NCBI RefSeq assembly: GCF_000427825.1
Contig: NZ_KE386593.1
Coordinates: 534,115 to 598,114, forward strand
Direction: 5' to 3'
Length of the DNA stretch: 64,000 nucleotides
Source: Thermocrispum municipale DSM 44069
GTDB taxonomy: Bacteria; Actinomycetota; Actinomycetes; Mycobacteriales; Pseudonocardiaceae
Position 1 is the stretch's first letter. Each line of letters begins with the position of its first letter. Made by a program: the position numbers and the translations under genes. The notes under the pieces were generated by a model that was given only the letters and a program-made list of their open reading frames with translations, was not told the DNA's origin and did no database searches. Positions 46,640 through 56,537 of this stretch are shown piece after piece.

Positions 46640-47551
46640 ATGCAGATGTTGTTGTTGTTCGGATTGGCGGGACTCCTCGCCCAACTCGTCGACGGGTCGC
46701 TCGGTATGGCCTTCGGCGTCACCGCGACCACGACGTTGTTGGCGATCGGTGTCGCGCCCGCGGTGGCTTCGGCGTCCATTCACCTCGCCGAAGTGGGCAC
46801 GACGCTGGTGTCCGGGTTCTCGCACTGGCGCTTCAACAACGTCGACTGGCGCACGGTGGGTTTGCTGGCGCTGCCGGGCGCCATCGGTGCTGCGCTCGGA
46901 GCCTACGCGCTGTCGTCGATCTCCACCGACTTCGCCGGGGTGTGGATCGCCGCGCTGCTGACCGTGCTCGGCCTCTACGTGCTGGTGCGGTTCGCTTTCC
47001 TGAAGCTGGGCGCGCTGGTGGCAGGCAGGCGACCTGGGGCGAAGTTCTTGGCCCCGCTGGGCCTGGTCGCCGGGTTCGTCGACGCATCCGGAGGTGGTGG
47101 TTGGGGTCCGATCGCCACGTCCACGCTGTTGTCCAGCGGCCGGCTGCACCCGCGCAAGGTGATCGGATCGGTGAGCGCGTCGGAGTTCATCGTCGCGCTG
47201 TCGGCGAGCATCAGCTTCTTCTTCGCCCTGACCGGGTCCGGCGTGAACTTCACCATCGTGCTCGGCCTGCTGATCGGTGGTGTGATCGCGGCGCCGCTGG
47301 CCGCGTGGCTGGTGCGCTTCCTGCCGCCGCGCGTGCTCGGCGCCGCCGCGGGTGGGTTGATCGTGCTGACCAACGCCGGGTCGCTGTTGGAAGCCGCCAG
47401 CGTGCCGCGCAACCTGAACATCGCCATCCACGTCGCCCTGGTCGCGTTGTGGGCCGCCGGTGTGGTGGCCGCGGTGCGTGCGACCCGCGCCGAGCGGGCC
47501 GAGCGGGCCAAGGCCGAGGAGGAGGCCGAGCCCGCGCTCGCCGGCGAGTAG
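46640..47551 (+). CDS. TauE/SafE-family sulfite/sulfonate exporter
   Basis: 303-residue permease with about eight helices, beginning MQMLLLFGLAGLLAQLVDGS. The two-repeat TauE/SafE pattern is seen as GMAFGVTATT in the first half and GFVDASGGGGWGPIATSTLL in the second. ATG 46640 has GAGGAG nine bases upstream. Family members move sulfite, sulfonates or other anions; substrate is unclear. Divergent from the SAM hydrolase. Confidence 0.88.
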   Translation: MQMLLLFGLAGLLAQLVDGSLGMAFGVTATTTLLAIGVAPAVASASIHLAEVGTTLVSGFSHWRFNNVDWRTVGLLALPGAIGAALGAYALSSISTDFAGVWIAALLTVLGLYVLVRFAFLKLGALVAGRRPGAKFLAPLGLVAGFVDASGGGGWGPIATSTLLSSGRLHPRKVIGSVSASEFIVALSASISFFFALTGSGVNFTIVLGLLIGGVIAAPLAAWLVRFLPPRVLGAAAGGLIVLTNAGSLLEAASVPRNLNIAIHVALVALWAAGVVAAVRATRAERAERAKAEEEAEPALAGE

Positions 47552-47614
47552 CGCTCGCAGGAATGTCACGTGCCAGTAGCGCCGGGGACATCTCGAACTG
47601 GCTGACTGAATACC

Positions 47615-48365
47615 GTGACTTCCCGACTACTGGTATCCGTATCCGGCGCAAGCGCGGCGACCTTGCCGGTGCTGACCGAAGTCACCACCGAGTTGGATCG
47701 TCGCGCGGTGCCGGTCTCGCTGTTCCTTCGTCCCCGGGCCGTGCCTGCGTCCCGTGCGTTGGCCCGCTGGGTCAGGTCGCGCCTGGCCGACGGTGACGAT
47801 GTGCTGATCCACGGCTACGGCGACCCGCCGACGCGGAGCCTGCTGGGCCGGCGGCCGGAGTTCGCCGGTCTGCCCGCTCACGAAGCAGGCCTGCGGATCA
47901 GCGCTGCGATCGCCGCCTTGGAACGGGCCGGACTGAGGGTTCCGGACATCGCGGGTTTCGCTCCGCCGGGATGGATCGCCTCGGACGGCACACTCGACGC
48001 GCTGCGGACGTGCGGGTCTGCTGTTGTGTGCAGACGGCGCGCGGATTCACGACCTGCGCACGGGCACCGTGCACAAGGCGAAGGTCCACGCACTGGGTGG
48101 TGGCGGCTCGGACCGCGCCGAAACCGTGCGGTGCTTCGCCGTGCTGCTGGCCGTCGCGCGGGCGGCCAATCGCGGTGCGATCATCCGGCTGCACATCGAC
48201 GCGACCCAGGCGGGCAGGTCCGGACCACGCCAGGCGCTGCTGGACGCGGTCGACGTGGCCTTGGAAGCCGGGGCTGTTCCGCAGACGTATCGGCAGCTGG
48301 ACGTGGCACGGATCGGAAGGGCCCGAGGACTGGTTCAGCCCGGGCGCGCCGAGCCCGCGGCCTGA
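47615..48365 (+). pseudogene. DUF2334 polysaccharide-deacetylase-like gene, frameshifted
   Basis: The N-terminal part (SRLLVSVSGASAATLPVLTE, DVLIHGYGDP, FAPPGWIASDGTLDALRTCG) and the C-terminal part (CADGARIHDLRTGTVHKAKV, RGAIIRLHIDATQAG) are in different frames. The break lies at a GGG run (48014-48016): with one G fewer, the two join as TCGLLLCADG into a product of about 250 residues. The joined protein fits the NodB-like DUF2334 fold. An assembly error and a real mutation look equally possible. The end of the gene starts a repeat array. Confidence 0.75.
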
Positions 48366-48495
48366 GTCCTGGGACCGCCGGGCCCGCGGTCTGAGTCTGG
48401 GCGCGCCCGGGTCGCGGCCTGAGGTCGGCGCGGCGGGAGAACCGGCACATCGCGGGCCGCCGAGTCCACCGGGCCGCGGCCTGAGGTCGGCGCGA
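48352..48495. repeat. 28-29-bp repeat array at the DUF2334 3' end
   Basis: CGCGGCCTGAG occurs at 48356 (holding the stop TGA of the DUF2334 frame), 48385 (one change), 48413 and 48475, the first three 28-29 bp apart. The units are joined by GGGCGCGCCGAG-like spacers. As in other arrays here, unit one is the gene's own end. Nothing else is seen in 48496-48651. Confidence 0.7.
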
Positions 48496-48651
48496 GCCTG
48501 CACGAAATCCCGGCACGGGCGCTGGGCAGGACGCGGCACATCCCGCACCGCTGAACTCGCGGGCGAGGTCGGCCTGAGCCGCGCAGTGCGGCGCGCCCAG
48601 GTGAGCGGCGTCCGCGGCCCGATTTTCGGCCGGAGCCTCCACAACCCCAGG

Positions 48652-49296
48652 TCAGACCCGCTGCGCCTCCAGGGCCTCGCCCTTGCTGAGCACCCGCACC
48701 TCGGTGCCCTCCGGTGCGAGATTGGTGAACAACCCGTAGTGCATGGCCGGGTTGACCAGCACCGCCTCGTGGATCGGCACCGCGATGCGCGGCTTGACGG
48801 CGCGCAGGAAATCCACCGCCTCGGACGCCTTCAGCCACGGCGCGGCGGTCGGCAGACCGAGGACGTCGATCCGGTGCTGCGGCACGCTGAACGAATCCCC
48901 CGGGTGGTAGAAGGCGCCGTTGTCGAACACGTACCCCACGTTGGCCACCGTCGGGATGTCCTGGTGGATCACCGCGTGCTCGCCACCGACCACGTGCACC
49001 GGCGTCTCACCCAGCTGCAGCGACTGGCCGGGGTAAGCCGTCTCGCTCTCCAAGCCGAGCTTGCTGACCAGCTCCTGCGTGCCAGGGTCGGTGATCAGCC
49101 GCGCCGACGGATTGGCCTGCAGCAGGCCCGGCAGCTTCTCCGCGTCGATGTGGTCGAAGTGCTGGTGGGTGATCATGACCGCGTCCAGCTCACGCAACTG
49201 CTCGAACCCCGAGGAAAACGCCCCTGGGTCGATCAGCACGCGCGCCGTCTCGGTCTCCACCAGAACGCAGGAGTGTCCGTAGTGAACGATGCGCAT
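48652..49296 (-). CDS. Metallo-beta-lactamase-fold hydrolase (UlaG-like)
   Basis: 214-residue MBL-fold protein. The metal motif is ITHQHFDHID, with a further His in VVGGEHAVIH, Asp in YHPGDSF and His in VPIHEAVL. No signal peptide. ATG 49296 has GAGGA seven bases upstream; a longer frame to 49323 exists. The family includes lactonases and phosphodiesterases; substrate unknown. Divergent from the subtilase upstream? No: both lie on the minus strand, with the subtilase upstream by 125 bases. Confidence 0.86.
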   Translation of the reverse strand: MRIVHYGHSCVLVETETARVLIDPGAFSSGFEQLRELDAVMITHQHFDHIDAEKLPGLLQANPSARLITDPGTQELVSKLGLESETAYPGQSLQLGETPVHVVGGEHAVIHQDIPTVANVGYVFDNGAFYHPGDSFSVPQHRIDVLGLPTAAPWLKASEAVDFLRAVKPRIAVPIHEAVLVNPAMHYGLFTNLAPEGTEVRVLSKGEALEAQRV

Positions 49297-49421
49297 CAGG
49301 CCGTCCTCGCTGGCCGGGGACAAAGCTGGCAGGCCTCCAGGCTAACGGCGCGCACCCGCAGTGGCGAGCCCGCCAAACGCGTGGCAATGAGCGTCACCCC
49401 GGGTGCGTGGCTCCGCCGGGG

Positions 49422-50876
49422 TCAGCCCACCGCTTCGGCGGCGTCCACCTGCCCTTCGCCGTAGAACGAGTTGACCGCGTCGCCTCCGGTGCACCGGTCG
49501 TCCTCCGGGCACGGCAGGTCCTGCGCCTGCTTGCGCAGCAGCGCCGTCAGCTTGGCCGGCGAGGCGTCCGGGTGAACGCTGGCCAGCAGCGCGGCCACCC
49601 CCGCGACGTGCGGCGAAGCCATCGACGTACCCGCCTTGTAGCCGAACTTGCCGCCCGGCACGGTGGAGTAGACGCCCTGGTCCTGGTTGCCCGGGTCGCC
49701 GCCGGGAGCGGCCACGTCGATCTTGCCCGCGCCGTAGTTCGAGTACGACGACTTCAGGTCGGAATCACCGGTGGCCGCGACCGTCACCACGCCGGGCAGT
49801 TCGGTCGGAATGTCCAGGCAGGCGTTGGTGATCGGCCGGTCGGTGATCGGCGTCGAGTCGTTCGGGCTGGAGCTGTCCGTGGTCTTGTGTGCCAGGTCGT
49901 AGTTCGAGTTGCCCGCCGCGGCCACGCTCAGCACGCCCTGATTGCGCGCGTACTGCACCGCACGCTTCACGCCTTCCAGGATGGCGGCCTGATCCTCGTC
50001 GTCCGGGCAGGTGAACTGCCACGGGTCGACGTAGTAGCTGTTGTTGGTGACGTCGAACTTCTTGTCACCGGCGAACATGAACGCGCAGACGGTGTTCTCC
50101 GGGAAGAACAGGCCGGTGGGTTCCTCGGCGATGCGCACCGACGCGATCTTCACCCCCGGCGCCACACCGACGACACCCTTGCCGTTCTTGGCCGCCGCGA
50201 TCGTGCCCGCCACGTGCGTGCCGTGCGAGCCGGTGTCCCGCCACGAGCCCTCGCGGTCGTCCAGCTTGCCGTAGGCGCACGAGGCGGACTTGCTCGCGTC
50301 GAAGTTGTCCTTCAGCTCCGCGTGCTGGTCGTCCACGCCGGTGTCCAGCACGCCGACCGTGACGTCCGGCGAACCGGTGGTGACCTCCCACGCCTCGTCC
50401 GCGCGGATTTGTTCCATGTCCCACTGCACCGTCTCGTCCTCGCTGGGCTCCTGCTGCGTGGGAGCCTGCGGGATCTGCGGGTCGTAGGCCTCCTTGGGGA
50501 CATCCGAGGTGCGCGTGGCGCCGACGGCCTGCACCCCGGCGGCCCCGCGTACGGCGTCGGCGAACTTCTCGCCCTTGGCGTGCGCGACGACCACGCCGAT
50601 CTTGTCGTACGCGGCGAACACCGTGCCGCCGTTGTCGACCACCGCCTTCTTCGCCGCTTCGACATCGGCCGGGTCTGTCAGCACGAAGTACGACCGCAAG
50701 CCCTCTTCCCAATCCGCGGGTGTCACCTGCGCGACCGGCGTGTGGGACACCTGGTGGGCGGCCACCGGCGCGGTCGCTGCGGTGCTGGGCAGGCTGGCGG
50801 CTGCGCTCAACGCGGCGGTCACGGCGGCGACGACGGCAACTGACCCGACGCGACGCGCGCGGCTCGAAGCTGGCAT
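49422..50876 (-). CDS. Secreted S8 subtilisin-family serine protease
   Basis: 484-residue exported protease. Signal peptide to about residue 36, I9-like prodomain (about 55-125), then a subtilisin domain with D178 (VLDTG), H218 (GSHGTHVAGT), N323 (AAGN) and S418 (GTSMASPHVAG), the full triad plus oxyanion residue. Cysteine pairs (ASCAYG, CPDDED, CLDIP, LPCPEDDRC) suggest disulfides. ATG 50876 has GGAGG seven bases upstream. Probably nutrient acquisition. Confidence 0.95.
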   Translation of the reverse strand: MPASSRARRVGSVAVVAAVTAALSAAASLPSTAATAPVAAHQVSHTPVAQVTPADWEEGLRSYFVLTDPADVEAAKKAVVDNGGTVFAAYDKIGVVVAHAKGEKFADAVRGAAGVQAVGATRTSDVPKEAYDPQIPQAPTQQEPSEDETVQWDMEQIRADEAWEVTTGSPDVTVGVLDTGVDDQHAELKDNFDASKSASCAYGKLDDREGSWRDTGSHGTHVAGTIAAAKNGKGVVGVAPGVKIASVRIAEEPTGLFFPENTVCAFMFAGDKKFDVTNNSYYVDPWQFTCPDDEDQAAILEGVKRAVQYARNQGVLSVAAAGNSNYDLAHKTTDSSSPNDSTPITDRPITNACLDIPTELPGVVTVAATGDSDLKSSYSNYGAGKIDVAAPGGDPGNQDQGVYSTVPGGKFGYKAGTSMASPHVAGVAALLASVHPDASPAKLTALLRKQAQDLPCPEDDRCTGGDAVNSFYGEGQVDAAEAVG

Positions 50877-50983
50877 GGGTAGTCCTCCAGAAATGGTCAC
50901 GGTCGGCTCACGCCGGTGCGCGGACGGTGCTCACCCTATGTCGAGCGCGGTGCCCGGGGGACCCGACTTTCGTCAGAGATCCG

Positions 50984-51982
50984 CTATTTCCCCACGATCG
51001 AGATCACCGCGGTTTCGTCCTCGGGTGACAAGCCCGCGAGCCGCTCACGATCCACGCCGAGCGCCCGCTCGTGCTCCAGTGCCGCGCGCGCCGCGTCGGC
51101 GAGTGATCGGTGGCGCAGCCCTGCCGCGACGGCGGGCTCGGCATCGTGGGCGAGCATGCCGTACATGTCCGCGGGCGCCCACAGCGGAAGCGAGCGCGGG
51201 CCCGACCACGGCTTGACCTCGGCCTCGTGCAGTTTCTCGACCGGGGCGGGCACGAGCTCCCCGTCGAATCCGACGGCCTCGGCGATCTCGGCGAGCACGT
51301 CGGGCAGTGGCGCGGGCGGGGTGATCGCGTCGAACACCCCGCCGATCCGCTGCTCGGCGGCGTCGACGATCCAGGCTGCGAGGTCGCGCACATCGACGTA
51401 CTGCGCGGGCTGTTCCGGAACGTCCGGCACCACGACCTGGCCGCCGCGGGCGAAGCGCATCGGCCAGTATCCGAACCGGTCGGTGTGATCTCCGGGACCG
51501 CTGATCAGACCGGGCCGCACCACGAACGCGTCGGGGAAGGCGGCCAGCACCGCGTTCTCGCCGGCGACCTTGATCGCCCCGTACAGCTGGGGGTCGACCC
51601 CGCCGTCGGTGACGGTGGCGTGCTCGGCGCGGGGGGCGAGGACCGGGGCACCAGGGCGCTGCCCGCGCTGCTGGTGATCCGCGTAGACGTTGACCGAGGA
51701 GACGAACATCCAGTGCCGCGCCGACCCGCCCAGCACGCGCAGCGCGTCGGCCGTCCACGTGTGCGACAACAAGGACGTGTCGAGCACCGAGTCGTACTGC
51801 TCGCCGGACAACTGCTCGAGCGTCGACGGGTCGTCACGATCGACGCGCACCAGGCGGGCGCCCTCGGGAACCGAGCCGGACTTGCCGCGCGCGGCGCACA
51901 CCACGTCGTGCCCTCGCCGGACCGCTTCGGCCGCCACGGCACGGCTCAGCAGGACCGTGCCTCCGAAGATCAGCAGTCGCAT
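50984..51982 (-). CDS. NAD-dependent epimerase/dehydratase (atypical SDR)
   Basis: 332-residue atypical extended SDR beginning MRLLIFGGTVLLSR, where the cofactor motif GGTxxLS replaces GxxGxxG. The Tyr/Lys pair is present as YGAIKVAGE near residues 134-142, and Ser in FVSSVNVYA precedes it. The C-terminal half resembles the isoflavone-reductase/NmrA-like proteins that bind but do not turn over much. ATG 51982. Single gene between the protease and the L,D-transpeptidase. Substrate unknown. Confidence 0.85.
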   Translation of the reverse strand: MRLLIFGGTVLLSRAVAAEAVRRGHDVVCAARGKSGSVPEGARLVRVDRDDPSTLEQLSGEQYDSVLDTSLLSHTWTADALRVLGGSARHWMFVSSVNVYADHQQRGQRPGAPVLAPRAEHATVTDGGVDPQLYGAIKVAGENAVLAAFPDAFVVRPGLISGPGDHTDRFGYWPMRFARGGQVVVPDVPEQPAQYVDVRDLAAWIVDAAEQRIGGVFDAITPPAPLPDVLAEIAEAVGFDGELVPAPVEKLHEAEVKPWSGPRSLPLWAPADMYGMLAHDAEPAVAAGLRHRSLADAARAALEHERALGVDRERLAGLSPEDETAVISIVGK

Positions 51983-52136
51983 ACCTCGAAGCTTGCCGCG
52001 CCCGGGGCGCCGATGGCGAGCGAACTCGCTGGCAGCAGAACCGGCTGGACACGCTCCGCAGCGGTAACACTACACTGCGATGTCTCGATGATCCGGTCAC
52101 GTTGATCACGGCCGTCGGCGGACAGGGAGGCCTGCG

Positions 52137-52616
52137 ATGAGCCCGGTGAGAAGCCTCGTGCGCAAGGGGGCGGCGCTGCTGGCCGCGCTGCTGGTCAGCT
52201 TCGCGACGGTGCTCGTGCTGACGCCGGCGGCGTCCGCAGCGTCCGGCGGATACGGCAGCTGGCCGTGCAGCAAGACATGGGCGTCGCGGGCCTGTGTCGA
52301 CCTCAGCGCCAAGCGCGCATGGCTGAAGTACAAGGGCTCGAGCACGATCTACGGCCCGGTGCGCATCGCGTCCGGCAAGCCGGGCTACCGCACGCCGACC
52401 GGCACGTTCACCGTGAAGTACAAGCGGAAGAACTACTGGAGCCAGCAGTACGACGGGCCGATGCCGTACTCGGTGTTCTTCACCTGGCAGGGCCACGCGT
52501 TCCACTACGGCAGCGTGCAGTCGGGCTCGCACGGGTGCGTTCGCCTGACCAAGACCCCGGCGCGCAAGTTCTTCTTCCACCTTCAGGTCGGCGACAAGAT
52601 CCAGATCGTGCCCTGA
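52137..52616 (+). CDS. L,D-transpeptidase (YkuD domain)
   Basis: 159-residue exported cell-wall enzyme making 3-3 cross-links. Signal peptide to about residue 34 (ending ASA), no Ig-like or LysM domain, then a YkuD catalytic domain with H123 and the SHGCVRL signature (H132, C134). Unusually short and compact compared with mycobacterial Ldt proteins. ATG 52137 has CAGGGAGG upstream. Adjacent to purS on the same strand. Confidence 0.93.
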   Translation: MSPVRSLVRKGAALLAALLVSFATVLVLTPAASAASGGYGSWPCSKTWASRACVDLSAKRAWLKYKGSSTIYGPVRIASGKPGYRTPTGTFTVKYKRKNYWSQQYDGPMPYSVFFTWQGHAFHYGSVQSGSHGCVRLTKTPARKFFFHLQVGDKIQIVP

Positions 52617-52726
52617 GCGCAGCGGGCAGCGGCGCGCCTCACACCAGCGGGAACCGAGCTCGAGAACGACGGCCGAGGTCGGCTACGCTCGGCTTGTCCC
52701 CTTCCCCGCCATTTTCGGGAGTTCGT

Positions 52727-52966
52727 GTGGCTCGGGTCGTCGTCGACGTCATCCCCAAACCGGAGATCCTCGACCCTCAGGGTCAAGCCATCGTCAAAGC
52801 GCTGCCGCGCCTCGGGTTCACCGGGGTGAAAGACGTGCGGCAAGGCAAGCACTTCGAGTTGGAAGTGGATGACGAGGTGGATGACGCCACCCTGGCGAAG
52901 ATCGCCGAGAGTTTTCTGTCCAATCCCGTCATCGAGGACTACGTGGTGCGGCGGGTGGAGTCGTGA
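52727..52966 (+). CDS. purS: Phosphoribosylformylglycinamidine synthase subunit PurS
   Basis: 79-residue structural subunit that bridges PurQ and PurL in FGAM synthase. [19 protein letters not shown] opening and [16 protein letters not shown] are characteristic. GTG 52727 gives the usual length. Its stop overlaps the purQ start by four bases (GTGA). Operon purS-purQ-purL. Confidence 0.95.
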   Translation: MARVVVDVIPKPEILDPQGQAIVKALPRLGFTGVKDVRQGKHFELEVDDEVDDATLAKIAESFLSNPVIEDYVVRRVES

Positions 52967-53643
52967 AGATCGGCGTCATCACGTTCCCCGGCACGCTGGA
53001 CGACGTCGACGCAGCCCGCGCGGCCCGTGCGGTCGGCGCGGAGGCCGTGTCGCTGTGGCACGCCGACGACGACCTGCGGGGTGTGGACGCCGTGGTCGTG
53101 CCTGGCGGCTTTTCCTACGGTGACTACCTGCGCGCCGGCGCGATCGCACGCTTCGCGCCAGTCATGCAGTCCGTGGTGGACGCGGCCCGTGGCGGGATGC
53201 CGGTGCTCGGTATCTGCAACGGCTTCCAGATCCTGTGCGAAGCGGGACTGCTGCCCGGCGTGATGTTGCGCAACGTCGGCCTGCACTTCGTGTGCAAGGA
53301 CCAGTGGTTGCGGGTGGAGAACACCGAGACGGCCTGGACCACGCGGTTCGACACCGGCGCCGACATCCTCATCCCGGTGAAGAACATCGACGGCCGCTAC
53401 ACCGCCTCCGCCGAGACGGTCCGTGAGCTGGAGGCGGAGGGTCGTGTGGTGTTCCGCTACGTCGACGGCAACCCGAACGGCTCGATCAACGACATCGCGG
53501 GCATCTGCAGCGCGAACCGCCGGGTGGTCGGCCTGATGCCGCACCCGGAGCACGCCATCGACGCACTCACCGGCCCGTCCGACGACGGCCTCGGCGTCTT
53601 CTACTCGGTGCTGGACGCGACTCGCTCCCTGGTGACGGCATGA
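52963..53643 (+). CDS. purQ: FGAM synthase glutaminase subunit PurQ
   Basis: 226-residue class I glutamine amidotransferase that supplies ammonia to PurL. Nucleophile C85 in GICNGFQ and the His/Glu pair in PHPEH near 200. GTG 52963 overlaps purS; the stop overlaps the purL ATG (ATGA), so the three are translationally coupled. Confidence 0.97.
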   Translation: MKIGVITFPGTLDDVDAARAARAVGAEAVSLWHADDDLRGVDAVVVPGGFSYGDYLRAGAIARFAPVMQSVVDAARGGMPVLGICNGFQILCEAGLLPGVMLRNVGLHFVCKDQWLRVENTETAWTTRFDTGADILIPVKNIDGRYTASAETVRELEAEGRVVFRYVDGNPNGSINDIAGICSANRRVVGLMPHPEHAIDALTGPSDDGLGVFYSVLDATRSLVTA

Positions 53644-55919
53644 CCGAGATCGACACCGTCGAGAAGGCGGCCACCGACCCGGAACGCCCGCAGCCGTACG
53701 CCGAACTCGGGCTGAAGGACGACGAGTACGCCCACATCCGCGAGATCCTCGGCCGCAGGCCGACCGAGGCCGAGCTGGCCATGTACTCGGTGATGTGGAG
53801 CGAGCACTGCAGTTACAAGTCGTCGAAGGTGCACTGGAAGCACTGGAAGGCGAACACCACCCCGGAGATGCAGGCCAAGATGCTGGCGGGCGTCGGGGAG
53901 AACGCGGGCGTGGTGGACATCGGCGACGGCTGGGCGGTCTCGTTCAAGGTCGAGTCGCACAACCACCCGTCGTACGTCGAGCCGTATCAGGGCGCGGCCA
54001 CCGGCGTCGGTGGCATCGTGCGCGACATCATCGCCATGGGCGCGCGGCCGCTGGCGGTGATGGACCCGCTGCGGTTCGGCGCGGCCGACCACCCGGACAC
54101 CAAGCGCGTGCTGCCCGGTGTGGTCGCGGGCATCGGTGGCTACGGCAACTGCCTCGGCCTGCCCAACATCGGCGGTGAGGTCGTCTTCGACCCGTCGTAC
54201 CAGGGCAACCCGCTGGTCAACGCCATGTGCATCGGTGCGATGCGCACCGAGGACCTGCACGTGGCGAAGGCCTCCGGCGTGGGCAACAAGGTCATCCTGT
54301 TCGGCGCCCGCACCGGCCTGGACGGTATCGGCGGCGTGTCCGTGCTGGCGTCGGAGACCTTCTCCGACGACGAGGACGCGGCGAGCCGCAAGAAGTTGCC
54401 GTCGGTGCAGGTCGGCGACCCGTTCACGGAGAAGGTGCTGATCGAGTGCTGCATGGAGCTGTTCGCCCAGCGGCTGGTGGTCGGCATCCAGGACCTCGGC
54501 GGCGCCGGGCTGTCGTGCGCCACGTCGGAGCTGGCCTCCGCCGGTGACGGCGGCATGCACGTCGAGCTGGACAAGGTGCCGCTGCGCGCCGGCGGGATGA
54601 CGCCTGCCGAGATCCTCTCGTCGGAGTCGCAGGAGCGCATGTGCGCGGTCGTCCGGCCTGAGGACGTCGAGGCCTTCATGGCGGTCTGCAAGAAGTGGGA
54701 CGTGCTGGCCACCGAGATCGGCGAGGTCACCGACACCGGCAGGCTGGTCATCACCTGGCACGGCGAGACCGTCGTGGACGTCCCGCCGCGGACCGTGGCG
54801 CACGAGGGCCCGGAGTACCACCGGCCGATCGCGCGCCCCGCGGACCAGGACGAGCTGCAGGCGGACGACCCGGCGAACCTGCCACGGCCGTCGACGCCGG
54901 AAGAGCTGCGCGAGACGCTGCTGCAACTCATCTCGTCGCCGAACCTGGCGTCGAAGGAATGGGTGACGTCGCAGTACGACCGCTACGTGCGGGGCAACAC
55001 CGTGCTGGCGCAGCCGTCGGACGGCGGCATGATCCGCATTGACGAGGAGACCGGGCGCGGCGTGGCGGCGTCCACCGACTGCAACGGCCGGTACGTGAAG
55101 CTCGACCCGTACGTCGGCACGCAGCTGGCGCTGGCCGAGGCCTATCGGAACGTGGCCACCACGGGCGCGACCCCGCTGGCGGTGACCAACTGCCTGAACT
55201 TCGGTTCGCCGGAGGACCCGGGCGTGATGTGGCAGTTCGAGCAGGCGGTCAAGGGCCTCGCCGAAGGCTGCCGGGAGCTGGGCATCCCGGTGACCGGAGG
55301 CAACGTCAGCTTCTACAACCAGACCGGCTCGACCGCGATCCTGCCGACCCCGGTCGTCGGCGTGCTCGGCGTGATCGACGACGTCCGCCGCCGTATCCCG
55401 ACCGGTATCGGCGCGGAGGCGGGCGAGACCCTGATCCTGCTCGGTGAGACTCGTGACGAGTTCGGCGGCTCGGAGTGGGCGCACGTCGTGCACGGGCACC
55501 TCGGCGGCAGGCCGCCGCAGGTCGACCTGGCCAGGGAGAAGCTGCTGGCGGAGATCCTGGTCGCGGGTTCGCGCGACGGGTTGCTGTCCGCCGCCCACGA
55601 CCTGTCCGAGGGCGGGCTGGCCCAGGCGCTGGTGGAGACCGTGCTGATCGGGCAGACCGGCGCGCGCATCATCCTGGACGAGGACCAGGACCCGTTCGTC
55701 CAGCTGTTCTCCGAGTCGGCTGGCCGGGTACTGGTCGCGGTGCCGCGCACCGAGGAGCTGCGGTTCACCGAGATGTGTACCGCGCGCGGGCTGCCGTGGC
55801 GGCGTACCGGTGTGGTGGACCCGGAGTCGGGCGAGCTGGAGATCCAGGACGTGGCGACCTTCCCGCTGGAAGAGCTGCGGCAAGCCTGGGAAGGCACGCT
55901 GCCCGCGCTGTTCGACTGA
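53640..55919 (+). CDS. purL: FGAM synthase subunit PurL
   Basis: 759-residue small-type PurL that converts FGAR to FGAM using ATP. The active-site region [10 protein letters not shown] near residue 50, KVESHNHPS near 104, and [16 protein letters not shown] with [11 protein letters not shown] are present. It needs PurS and PurQ, encoded just upstream. ATG 53640. A hairpin follows. Confidence 0.97.
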   Translation: MTEIDTVEKAATDPERPQPYAELGLKDDEYAHIREILGRRPTEAELAMYSVMWSEHCSYKSSKVHWKHWKANTTPEMQAKMLAGVGENAGVVDIGDGWAVSFKVESHNHPSYVEPYQGAATGVGGIVRDIIAMGARPLAVMDPLRFGAADHPDTKRVLPGVVAGIGGYGNCLGLPNIGGEVVFDPSYQGNPLVNAMCIGAMRTEDLHVAKASGVGNKVILFGARTGLDGIGGVSVLASETFSDDEDAASRKKLPSVQVGDPFTEKVLIECCMELFAQRLVVGIQDLGGAGLSCATSELASAGDGGMHVELDKVPLRAGGMTPAEILSSESQERMCAVVRPEDVEAFMAVCKKWDVLATEIGEVTDTGRLVITWHGETVVDVPPRTVAHEGPEYHRPIARPADQDELQADDPANLPRPSTPEELRETLLQLISSPNLASKEWVTSQYDRYVRGNTVLAQPSDGGMIRIDEETGRGVAASTDCNGRYVKLDPYVGTQLALAEAYRNVATTGATPLAVTNCLNFGSPEDPGVMWQFEQAVKGLAEGCRELGIPVTGGNVSFYNQTGSTAILPTPVVGVLGVIDDVRRRIPTGIGAEAGETLILLGETRDEFGGSEWAHVVHGHLGGRPPQVDLAREKLLAEILVAGSRDGLLSAAHDLSEGGLAQALVETVLIGQTGARIILDEDQDPFVQLFSESAGRVLVAVPRTEELRFTEMCTARGLPWRRTGVVDPESGELEIQDVATFPLEELRQAWEGTLPALFD

Positions 55920-55945
55920 CGCGAAGGCACAACGAAACTCGGCGG

Positions 55946-55976
55946 CCCGGCCGCGGGGCTCAGCCTCGTGGCCGGG
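55946..55976 (+). terminator. Hairpin terminator after purL
   Basis: CCCGGCCGCGGGG pairs with CCTCGTGGCCGGG over a 5-base loop (two G-U pairs), 26 bases after the purL stop. No T run follows. It also separates the purine operon from the accessory cassette downstream. Confidence 0.68.
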
Positions 55977-56027
55977 TGTCGTGTGGCGGCTTGCAGGCGC
56001 TCCAGCTCCAGGGCCAGCATCGAGCGG

Positions 56028-56234
56028 TCATGTGTCGGAATCGTGTTCACCTCTGAGGCCCAGCCTCTCGTTACGCCCTCTGGCGTGACGTACCAGCGAT
56101 GCCGTGTCCTCCAGCAGCACAGCCAGTTCTGCGGCGCGGTCGGCCGTCAGACTCCCCACGTCACGGGCCACGCTGTCCAACGCCCACTGCAGCTGACGGA
56201 GCACGACGGCCAGCACCACGTCTTCGTCGCTCAC
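56028..56234 (-). CDS. Small helical protein of the GntR-HAD cassette
   Basis: 68-residue protein, MSDEDVVLAVVLRQLQWALD followed by a helical pattern with an Arg-rich tail (RHARGRNERLG). GTG 56234 has AGGAG eight bases upstream and overlaps the stop of the previous micro-ORF by four bases (GTGA), so the two are coupled. No family recognised. It faces away from the divergent GntR gene and may be controlled by the same CTAG operators. Confidence 0.65.
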   Translation of the reverse strand: MSDEDVVLAVVLRQLQWALDSVARDVGSLTADRAAELAVLLEDTASLVRHARGRNERLGLRGEHDSDT

Positions 56235-56413
56235 GGAGCATGCTCCTGGTGAACGCCAGTGCCCGGCCACAATCCGCATCTGGCACACACATACTGCGGA
56301 TGCCAGTACTCGTACGCATGACGAGTCCGCATCCACTCTTCGCGGCTCGACGGCCAGTCCTCACGAACCTTCGACGTTTTCTCGGCTGAGCCGCGCAATC
56401 GTTCTGTCGTCAT
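56231..56413 (-). CDS. Small zinc-ribbon-like protein of the GntR-HAD cassette
   Basis: 60-residue protein (MTTERLRGSAEKTSKVREDW then HPQYVCARCGLWPGTGVHQEH). The CARC pair with two downstream His (VHQEH) could form a zinc site. ATG 56413 follows AAGGA. The gene ends in a GTGA overlap with the next micro-ORF and is divergent from the GntR regulator over 124 bp holding two CTAG palindromes. Unknown function. Confidence 0.6.
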   Translation of the reverse strand: MTTERLRGSAEKTSKVREDWPSSREEWMRTRHAYEYWHPQYVCARCGLWPGTGVHQEHAP

Positions 56414-56443
56414 CCCGCGGAAGTCCTTCTTCAAGCATCTTGT

Positions 56444-56483
56444 CTAGCTTACCTAGATAACGCTACCTACCTAGCTTGGCTAG
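56444..56483. promoter_or_regulatory. Paired CTAG-N5-CTAG operators
   Basis: CTAGCTTACCTAG (56444-56456, extended to TCTAG-CTTAC-CTAGA) and CTAGCTTGGCTAG (56471-56483) are two inverted repeats with the same spacing, 27 bp centre to centre (about 2.5 helical turns). They lie between the zinc-ribbon micro-ORF and the GntR gene, an AT-richer stretch than flanking DNA. Most likely the autoregulatory sites of the GntR protein. Confidence 0.8.
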
Positions 56484-56537
56484 TCAAGCTGCATTAGTCA
56501 GCCGAGGGAAAGCAGGAAGTCGCCTAGACTTCGCCAC

